From an uncultured Clostridia bacterium (GTDB lineage: Bacteria; Bacillota; Clostridia; Christensenellales; Borkfalkiaceae), in the NCBI GenBank assembly GCA_934230055.1, contig CAKQEE010000025.1, forward strand, positions 1 through 10,757: a stretch of 10,757 nt of DNA, read 5' to 3'. Of the stretch, positions 6,378-10,757 are shown piece by piece. Both the position numbers and the translations under genes were made by a program. Every line of letters begins with the position of its first letter. Position 1 is the first letter of the stretch. The notes below the pieces were generated by a model. It searched no databases. It saw nothing but the letters and a program-made list of their open reading frames with translations, and had not been told where the DNA came from.

Positions 6378-6453
6378 ACTTTCACCGATATAATATTAAC
6401 ACAAACACGCCGCTTTTTACAAGCGATTTAACTCAAATACTTAAAGCCGCCGC

Positions 6454-6714
6454 TTATATTAACCTTATAACCGTTCTTCTCCCCTGCGCCGTTTTTATAA
6501 GGAAAACCCCCGCGAGACCTTCGCCGCCGAATTTTCTTGCCGCCGCCAACGCCGCGGGATAAGCGGAGCGGGAAACCTTTACCGAAAGCCCGCACCCCAC
6601 ACCCGCCTCGCTCGGCGTATTTATTATCTCCCCGCGAACGCCGAAACCGCTTAAAAATTCGTAAAACCTTACCGCGAGCGAACGCGAACGAAAAGCTATC
6701 GCAACGTACTCCAT
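6454..6714 (-). CDS. DUF3343 (putative Se/S carrier-like) small protein
   Basis: The 86-residue protein has the DUF3343 pattern. It opens with YVAIAFRSRSLAVRFYEFL, where the family has a strand and a helix that handle 'enlarged' peptide or ligand recognition. Then come GVRGEIINTPSEAGVGCGLSVKV (25-47), in which the family's P-x-x-x-x-x-G-C-G stands with C41, and an Ala-rich helix to the end. Pfam describes the family as a putative Se/S carrier. Its members often lie beside class V aminotransferases and YedF/TusA-like proteins. Here the cysteine desulfurase gene is divergent, 192 bases away. The ribosome binding site is AAAGGAG or AAAGGA just before the ATG at 6714. The function, passing persulfide or selenide from the desulfurase, is inferred and not shown. 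Confidence 0.85.
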   Translation of the reverse strand: MEYVAIAFRSRSLAVRFYEFLSGFGVRGEIINTPSEAGVGCGLSVKVSRSAYPAALAAARKFGGEGLAGVFLIKTAQGRRTVIRLI

Positions 6715-6727
6715 AATCCTTTCTCCT

Positions 6728-6756
6728 TTGCATAAAAGAAAACTTTCCTTTATACA
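6728..6756 (+). promoter_or_regulatory. Candidate weak promoter for the cysteine desulfurase gene
   Basis: TTGCAT (6728-6733), a 17-bp spacer and TATACA (6751-6756) match the sigma-A consensus at 3 and 4 of 6 positions. Transcription from it would start near 6763 and give a leader of about 145 bases that includes the hairpins at 6784-6826. The region is shared with the divergent DUF3343 gene, for which no better promoter was found. Confidence 0.3.
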
Positions 6757-6783
6757 ATATATTACCCGAAAAGAAAAAAGGTG

Positions 6784-6826
6784 AAACGCCCTTTTTCCCG
6801 TTTTTGCGTTTCGGGAAAGGTTTTTT
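6784..6826 (+). terminator. Attenuator-like hairpin set in the leader of the cysteine desulfurase gene
   Basis: Four adjacent arms lie in the order A, B, A', B'. A is AAACGC (6784-6789), B is CCTTTTTCCCG (6790-6800), A' is GCGTTT (6806-6811) and B' is CGGGAAAGG (6812-6820), followed by TTTTTT (6821-6826). B with B' makes an intrinsic-terminator shape on the plus strand (two bulged T). A with A' is an interleaved alternative. On the minus strand A' with A is followed by CACC and then TTTTTT, so it could also stop transcription toward the DUF3343 gene. A near-copy of the B' arm and its T-run, CGGGAAATTTTTTAAA, recurs at 6857-6872 and could compete for B. No known riboswitch was recognised. Confidence 0.4.
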
Positions 6827-6906
6827 AAACTTACTTTAATGCATACGTTTTTGCCACGGGAAATTTTTTAAAAAACGGCGGTTTCAGCCGACGAAAGGAG
6901 ACAAAA

Positions 6907-8031
6907 ATGATATATTTCGACAATGCCGCCACGGGCGGGTTTAAGCCGCGCGCCGTTTACGAAGCCGCAGAAGCGGTTATAAAATACCTTTCCGCAAACC
7001 CCGGCAGAGGCAGCCATCGGCTTGCCGTCGCGGGGGAACGAACGGTTTTAGCTTGTAGAGAACTTCTCGCCGAAGGTTTTTCCGCTTCGCCCGAACGGGT
7101 GATTTTTACCAAAAACTGCACGGAGGCGCTTAACCTTGCAATATTCGGAACGGTTAAAGAGGGCGGCAGCGTTATAACCACCGTTTACGAACACAATTCG
7201 GTGTTAAGACCTTTAACGCACCTGTCGAAAATCGGCAAAATAAACCTTGAAATCGTAACCCCGAAAGAGGGCGAAAACGTAGCGGAAGCAATATCGAAAA
7301 AAATGAACGATAAAACGTGCCTCGTTGCGGTAACTGCGGCTTCCAACGTAACGGGAAAAGCTCTGCCCGTAGGACTTATCGGCGCGCTTTGCGCTAAACG
7401 CGGAGTGCCTTTCCTGTGCGACGGGGCGCAAGCCGCGGGGCATATTCCCCTTTCCCTTTCAAAACAAAATATCTCTATGCTCGCGGTGCCGGCGCATAAG
7501 GGGCTATACGGAATTATGGGCGCGGGGGCGTTGATTTTTTCGGACGATACGGAAATAAAACCCCTTCTTTACGGCGGTACGGGCAGCGAATCTTATAATC
7601 TCGATCAGCCGTCTATCTACCCCGAACGGTTGGAAGCGGGAACTCTTAACCTCCCCGCAATCGCGGCGTTTAAAGAGGGCGCGGAATACAGCCTTAAAAA
7701 CGAAGAAATCTTTGCGGAAAAGCTTTTCGTCGCCACCGAAAAACTTATAAACGGCTTAAAGGCAATTCCGAAAATAACCTGCTATTCCAAACCGAACGTT
7801 TCGGGAATAGTATCTTTCGCGTTCGATAATTTGCCTAGCTCGGAAGCCGCGGATATACTCGATTCCGAATACGACGTTGCCGTGCGCGGAGGGCTTCATT
7901 GCGCGCCGCTTATACACGAATACCTCGGCACGGATAAAACGGGGCTTATAAGGGCAAGTCTTGCGGTACAGAACACTTCGGGAGAAATAAATTATTTTTT
8001 AAGAGCGGCAAAAGAAATCGCTTTAAGATAG
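6907..8031 (+). CDS. Class V aminotransferase, cysteine desulfurase family protein
   Basis: This PLP enzyme of the NifS/SufS fold most resembles the 'cysteine desulfurase family' of Clostridia and Enterococcus, which is distinct from IscS and SufS. It takes sulfur (or selenium) from cysteine (or selenocysteine) and passes it on. At 374 residues it has the N-terminal IYFDNAATG (2-10), H96 in YEHNS over the cofactor ring, D172 and Q175 in CDGAQAAG, the PLP lysine K198 in PAHKGLYG, and R349 in GLIRASL. The sulfur-accepting cysteine is C332 in RGGLHCAPL. The ATG has AAAGGAG at 6894-6900. The divergent DUF3343 gene is the likely partner. The gene ends at the strong terminator at 8044. The exact acceptor (tRNA, cofactor or carrier) is unknown. 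Confidence 0.93.
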   Translation: MIYFDNAATGGFKPRAVYEAAEAVIKYLSANPGRGSHRLAVAGERTVLACRELLAEGFSASPERVIFTKNCTEALNLAIFGTVKEGGSVITTVYEHNSVLRPLTHLSKIGKINLEIVTPKEGENVAEAISKKMNDKTCLVAVTAASNVTGKALPVGLIGALCAKRGVPFLCDGAQAAGHIPLSLSKQNISMLAVPAHKGLYGIMGAGALIFSDDTEIKPLLYGGTGSESYNLDQPSIYPERLEAGTLNLPAIAAFKEGAEYSLKNEEIFAEKLFVATEKLINGLKAIPKITCYSKPNVSGIVSFAFDNLPSSEAADILDSEYDVAVRGGLHCAPLIHEYLGTDKTGLIRASLAVQNTSGEINYFLRAAKEIALR

Positions 8032-8043
8032 TTTTTATAACGG

Positions 8044-8089
8044 AAAAAGCTTGCAAAAAGCGGGATTTTCCTCACTTGCAAGCTTTTTT
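8044..8089. terminator. Strong bidirectional intrinsic terminator between convergent genes
   Basis: AAAAAGCTTGCAA (8044-8056) pairs perfectly with TTGCAAGCTTTTT (8076-8088), a 13-bp stem with a 19-base loop, and the T-run continues to 8089. The A-rich foot supplies a T-run on the minus strand too. It lies between the stop of the cysteine desulfurase gene (8031) and the stop of the 519-residue protein (8121), so it should end transcription of both. Confidence 0.92.
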
Positions 8090-8120
8090 AGTTTTTTATA
8101 GGATTTCGATTGCGGATTTT

Positions 8121-9680
8121 TTAATTCTCCTTATCGCTTTCTTTTTCCGTTTTTTCCGAAAGGTTTTCCCCGCCGAACCCGGCCTTTCCGCCGTTTTCCG
8201 AATCAGCCGCCTTTTCTTTCGCCGCGATTTCCGCGTTTTTCTTCTTTAAGTTTTTATGATACGTGCAAAGAAGAACCAAACCCGTTACGGGGACGGCAAA
8301 AACCGCAAGAACTGCTATAACGAAAATAATACCGAAAGCTATTCCGAACGTCTTCCACGCTTTTCCGCCCACTCTCTCGGGGTTTTCGGAAGCGCAAAGA
8401 GTGAATACAAGCTCGCTCTCGGGAAGAACCTCGAACTTTGCTTCGTAACCCGAATTGTTTTTAGTTAAAGACTGCCCCGCAAAGGATAATTTCCCTTCCG
8501 TCAAATACATATCGGTATTTATTTTTACGGTAAGATTTTTAAAAGACTTCCACGTTTTTGCGGGAGATAAAAGATAAACGAAAGTGTACTTATTCGGAGA
8601 ATACCACGCATCTACCGAAGGGTAAAGCGGTGCGGTAACTTCGTTTACGAGCGTTTCTCCCGCCGCAAAATCAAGCTCGTACTCGTACCAACGCAAAAGG
8701 TTATGCGCCGCCGCGTCGAAATGAGGTTCCATAAGATTTCTGCCGCTCGCGTAAAAATAGCTTATCACGGCGTTATACCAGTCCTCTTTGGTAACTTCCG
8801 CGGCTTTTGCGGAATTTCTCGATTGCTCAACCATTTCGCCGAAAGTGGTTTCTTCTACCGAAATCGGGGTTACAAGCGCACCCGTCGGTTTTTCGTGCTC
8901 TATCTCGAAAGATTTATAAATATTGATTTTAAGATGAAAATCCGCCTTATCTTCCCCGAGGAAATATATGGTGAATTTATTTTCTTCTACCCTGCCGTAA
9001 AAGCGCGTTTCGCCGTAAGAACTTTCGTACCGCAATATATCCGCCATAATACCGCGCTCTGCGGACTTACTCACCGAGCAGCCGAAAACGGCGTTCTCAA
9101 AATCCGTTCCCGCTACCGAATATTCCCTTTTATATACCTTTAATTCGGGCGAATAAAAATCGTCCTCTTTATACCCGTCGTAAAGTCTTTTGGAATCTTT
9201 TTCAAGGTCGAAATCTTCGCCGCTCCACTTAAAAGAATGGCGAATTTTCTTTTCTACGTCCTCGCCGTTTCTCTTTACAGCGTAAGCGTCCGAAGTATTT
9301 TTTCCCTCGTAACCGCTCTGCCCTAACGGAAACAGCAGCCCGACTTTCGCCGCCGTTTCACCCTCGTTAAAAAGCTCGTAGCTTGCGGTAACGATACCCG
9401 CGCTATTAGTGCCGTAATTATAGTTTTTTAGGGTTTCAGAAGAAATATCGAAGGTAAGAGTTTCGCTTTTTACCGAAACAAGCCCTTCTTTATGCTTTAC
9501 CGCGACTCCGCCGGAATCAATGCCGTAATAATACCGCTGCGCGGAATTTGCAAAAGCTTTTTCCGTTCTGCCGCCGAGCGCGGCAAAGATAGCCCCCGCC
9601 GCGATTATCGCCGCGCACGCAAATATAAGCCCCTTTTTAATAGCCGAGTTTTTACCGTTTTTTAACGAAAAAGCGCTCAT
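8121..9680 (-). CDS. Exported, C-terminally membrane-anchored protein of unknown function (DUF4424-like N-terminal region?)
   Basis: The protein has 519 residues. A signal-peptide-like start has basic KNGKNSAIKK, a hydrophobic core at 17-36 and a likely cleavage after the AFA at 42-44. About 395 extracytoplasmic residues follow, rich in beta-strand patterns and aromatic residues. A hydrophobic anchor lies at about 443-473, and then a 46-residue charged cytoplasmic tail ending in Glu/Lys-rich sequence. The segment after the signal (DSGGVAVKHKEGLVSVKSE to LLFPLG, about 55-110) recalls the DUF4424 pattern of a strand-rich exported domain ending in 'AFPLP', but this is a visual resemblance only. 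It starts at the ATG at 9680 with GGAGG at 9685-9690. It has its own strong promoter with tandem repeats over it. A surface or sensor role is inferred from topology alone. Confidence 0.85.
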   Translation of the reverse strand: MSAFSLKNGKNSAIKKGLIFACAAIIAAGAIFAALGGRTEKAFANSAQRYYYGIDSGGVAVKHKEGLVSVKSETLTFDISSETLKNYNYGTNSAGIVTASYELFNEGETAAKVGLLFPLGQSGYEGKNTSDAYAVKRNGEDVEKKIRHSFKWSGEDFDLEKDSKRLYDGYKEDDFYSPELKVYKREYSVAGTDFENAVFGCSVSKSAERGIMADILRYESSYGETRFYGRVEENKFTIYFLGEDKADFHLKINIYKSFEIEHEKPTGALVTPISVEETTFGEMVEQSRNSAKAAEVTKEDWYNAVISYFYASGRNLMEPHFDAAAHNLLRWYEYELDFAAGETLVNEVTAPLYPSVDAWYSPNKYTFVYLLSPAKTWKSFKNLTVKINTDMYLTEGKLSFAGQSLTKNNSGYEAKFEVLPESELVFTLCASENPERVGGKAWKTFGIAFGIIFVIAVLAVFAVPVTGLVLLCTYHKNLKKKNAEIAAKEKAADSENGGKAGFGGENLSEKTEKESDKEN

Positions 9681-9695
9681 AGCGACCTCCCCCCT

Positions 9696-9741
9696 TTTCG
9701 GTATTTAAATTTTACCGCTTTCGGTATTTAAATTTTACCGC
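9696..9741. repeat. Two perfect tandem copies of a 23-bp operator-like element
   Basis: Copies at 9696-9718 and 9719-9741 are identical over all 23 bases. Each contains CGGTA, nine bases centred on TTTAAA, then TACCG, a dyad typical of a repressor site. The upstream copy (for the minus-strand gene) covers the -10 box of the promoter at 9732-9760. The downstream copy lies in the first transcribed bases. This placement is what a bound repressor would need to block transcription of the 519-residue protein gene. The regulator is not identified. Confidence 0.85.
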
Positions 9742-9760
9742 AGGGAGCGCGTTTTGTCAA
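9732..9760 (-). promoter_or_regulatory. Strong sigma-A promoter of the 519-residue exported protein gene
   Basis: On the minus strand a perfect TTGACA (9760-9755), a 17-bp spacer and TAAAAT (9737-9732, 5 of 6) point toward the gene at 9680. The expected start of transcription is near 9725, giving a leader of about 45 bases with the GGAGG site at its end. The -10 lies inside the tandem repeat. The second repeat copy has its own TAAAAT but no -35 at the right distance. Confidence 0.82.
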
Positions 9761-9779
9761 TAGTTTTTTTATTCGCCCT

Positions 9780-10052
9780 TTATATCTTTTTAAGGTCGGC
9801 TACTATTTTATACAGAATTTTTTTCTGTTTTTCGTCTAAAACTGCGGAAAGCGTTGCCGCAAAGTTATCGATTTCCTCGTTGGTGAGCGTGCCGTTTTTC
9901 TTGTTTTTTTTCGCCTCGTCGAACACGGCTTTCAAAAGCTCGTTTTTATCTTTCCCCTCGAATTTTTTCGCAAAGTCGTTTACCATATTGAAAAGATTGC
10001 CGCTCGGCTTTTGGTTTTCTTCGTTTTTTACGTAATCGTTAAAGCTTTCCAT
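9780..10052 (-). CDS. Small helical hypothetical protein, 90 residues
   Basis: No family is recognised. The sequence is Lys/Glu/Asn-rich and mostly helical, with no TM segment or signal peptide, so it is probably cytoplasmic. The C-terminal half (NKKNGTLTNEEIDNFAATLSA, then KKILYKIVADLKKI) has regular hydrophobic spacing for two helices joined by a turn. The ATG at 10052 follows a G-rich stretch, GGGGG at 10059-10063, which may be the ribosome binding site. It lies upstream of the exported protein gene on the same strand, 99 bases away, with no terminator between. It diverges from another small helical protein at 10219. Confidence 0.72.
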   Translation of the reverse strand: MESFNDYVKNEENQKPSGNLFNMVNDFAKKFEGKDKNELLKAVFDEAKKNKKNGTLTNEEIDNFAATLSAVLDEKQKKILYKIVADLKKI

Positions 10053-10138
10053 AACTCGCCCCCGTTTTTTATTTTTACCGCGCCGCGGTTTTGCGCGTTC
10101 TAAGTTTTTTTCGCGCGAATTTCGCCTTTTTGCGGTTC

Positions 10139-10168
10139 ATCGTATTATACGATATTCATATACTGTAT
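10139..10168. promoter_or_regulatory. Palindromes in the divergent spacer between two small genes
   Basis: ATCGTAT, T, ATACGAT at 10139-10153 is a perfect 7-bp-arm dyad, followed by a second small dyad, ATAC, T, GTAT, at 10160-10168. The first contains TATAAT on the minus strand (10149-10144). On the plus strand TTCATC (10137-10142), a 17-bp spacer and TATACT (10160-10165) form a weak promoter-like pair. These sit in the 166-base spacer between the genes starting at 10052 and 10219, so they could serve as an operator and promoters for both. The rest of the spacer shows nothing else I can support. Confidence 0.45.
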
Positions 10169-10218
10169 TGTGACAGAACGAGCCGATTGTTTTTTGCTTT
10201 GATTTTTTTGGTGAAAAT

Positions 10219-10533
10219 ATGGATTTATTAAAGACCTTAACGGAATTTTTAACGGAAGAGTACGGCGGAAAAGCCCTTTCTTCCGTAATGAAAATTTTAT
10301 CCGACAACGATTACGACATTAAGCGTGCCGTCAACTCCTTGCGCCCCGAAACCCTTTTGCCGCTATTAAAAGAATTTATAAAAACGCCCGCGTTCGGCGC
10401 GGCAATGGCTTCCGCCTTTAATAATAAAGAAAGCCCGCCGAAAAGCGAGCTTAACTTAAAATTATCTCCCGTAGAAAACATTGCGGACGCTAAAATCTTA
10501 AAATCACTCAACTCCTATCTGGGGGAAGAATAA
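10219..10533 (+). CDS. Small helical hypothetical protein, 104 residues
   Basis: No family is recognised. Residues 1-60 are amphipathic helices (MDLLKTLTEFLTEEYGGKAL, then SVMKILSDNDYDIKRAVNSL and LLPLLKEFIKT). A linker rich in Ala, Asn, Ser and Pro follows (61-78), then a short tail, ADAKILKSLNSYLGEE. There is no signal peptide or TM helix. The ATG at 10219 is preceded by GGTGA at 10210-10214, only 4 bases away. It is divergent from the 90-residue helical protein, and the two together may form a small functional pair. It converges with the partial gene at the right edge, whose stop is 43 bases away. No terminator was seen there. Confidence 0.75.
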   Translation: MDLLKTLTEFLTEEYGGKALSSVMKILSDNDYDIKRAVNSLRPETLLPLLKEFIKTPAFGAAMASAFNNKESPPKSELNLKLSPVENIADAKILKSLNSYLGEE

Positions 10534-10575
10534 AAAAAATTACGCGCCGAGCGAATTTGCCGTTTGCTTTGCCGT

Positions 10576-10757
10576 TTAACCTTTGTTTTTGCCCGCAAGA
10601 ATTCCCCGCGCGCGGGAAAGCGCGTTTTCCGCGGTGATTTTGTTTTCTTCCGAAGCGGCTTTAACGCCCGTGCCGTGTATGCAGGTCGTGCCGTCCGCCC
10701 AAAAGATTTTAGCGGTAGTAAGCTTTAACGCCCCGCCCGAGGAAAGCATATAGGTGG
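10576..10757 (-). CDS. C-terminal part of an unrecognised protein (partial, runs off right edge)
   Basis: An open minus-strand frame of 59 residues plus stop (TAA at 10578-10576) enters from the right edge. It has coding-like composition: TYMLSSGGALKLTTAKIFWA, then DGTTCIHGTGVKA, then KITAENALSRARGILAGKNKG. The strand-rich first part with FWADG and the helical basic end are consistent with the tail of a globular cytoplasmic protein. I cannot name the family from this piece. It has no shadowing plus-strand open frame of note. Confidence 0.6.
   Translation of the reverse strand, partial: TYMLSSGGALKLTTAKIFWADGTTCIHGTGVKAASEENKITAENALSRARGILAGKNKG

Noticed and set aside
6763..6906. T-box or known cysteine/selenium riboswitch
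   Set aside because: No T-box consensus or known conserved riboswitch core was seen, and the leader is short for a T-box.

Overview
The window looks like chromosome from an uncultured Clostridia-type bacterium (Bacillota). The evidence is the set obg, yhbY (CRS1-YhbY domain), a nadD-yqeK fusion and rsfS in a conserved order, the strong GGAGG/AGGTG ribosome binding sites, and a DUF3343 (Se/S carrier-like) protein next to a class V cysteine desulfurase. A Christensenellales-like lineage is only a guess from protein style. No phage, IS element, CRISPR array, tRNA or rRNA was recognised. Coding density is high and no gene-free stretch exceeds 300 bases.

Layout. At the left edge (1-254, minus) is the N-terminus of a small protein with an amphipathic helix, diverging from a 99-residue single-span membrane protein (352-651, plus). 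A 15-bp tandem repeat (662-721) follows. Then comes a minus-strand housekeeping block, read right to left: DUF3343 protein (6454-6714), nth (5748-6377), obg (4357-5616), an SGNH hydrolase (3569-4201), yhbY (3265-3558), nadD-yqeK (1168-2292) and rsfS (791-1132). One gene in this block is inverted: a plus-strand four-span membrane protein with a possible degenerate nuclease-like core (2490-3260), sitting between yhbY and nadD. nadD starts with GTG, has no nearby ribosome binding site, and is preceded by a promoter-like sequence whose predicted start falls on the GTG, so its mRNA may be leaderless.

From 6715 to 6906 is a divergent control region. It serves a plus-strand cysteine desulfurase family gene (6907-8031) and holds a possible attenuator. 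A strong bidirectional terminator (8044-8089) separates that gene from a convergent 519-residue exported, membrane-anchored protein of unknown function (8121-9680, minus). That protein's promoter (TTGACA, 17 bp, TAAAAT) is overlaid by two perfect tandem copies of a 23-bp element that looks like an operator. Two small helical hypothetical proteins (9780-10052 minus, 10219-10533 plus) diverge from a palindrome-bearing spacer. The right edge (10576-10757, minus) is the C-terminus of an unrecognised protein.

How the genes fit together. obg, yhbY and rsfS all act on the large ribosomal subunit (assembly, RNA binding and silencing of 50S joining). nadD makes NAD, and its YqeK half degrades diadenosine tetraphosphate, so the block links ribosome maturation to nucleotide and redox status. 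The DUF3343 and cysteine desulfurase pair suggests a sulfur or selenium transfer module. The rest of the right half is accessory and unknown.
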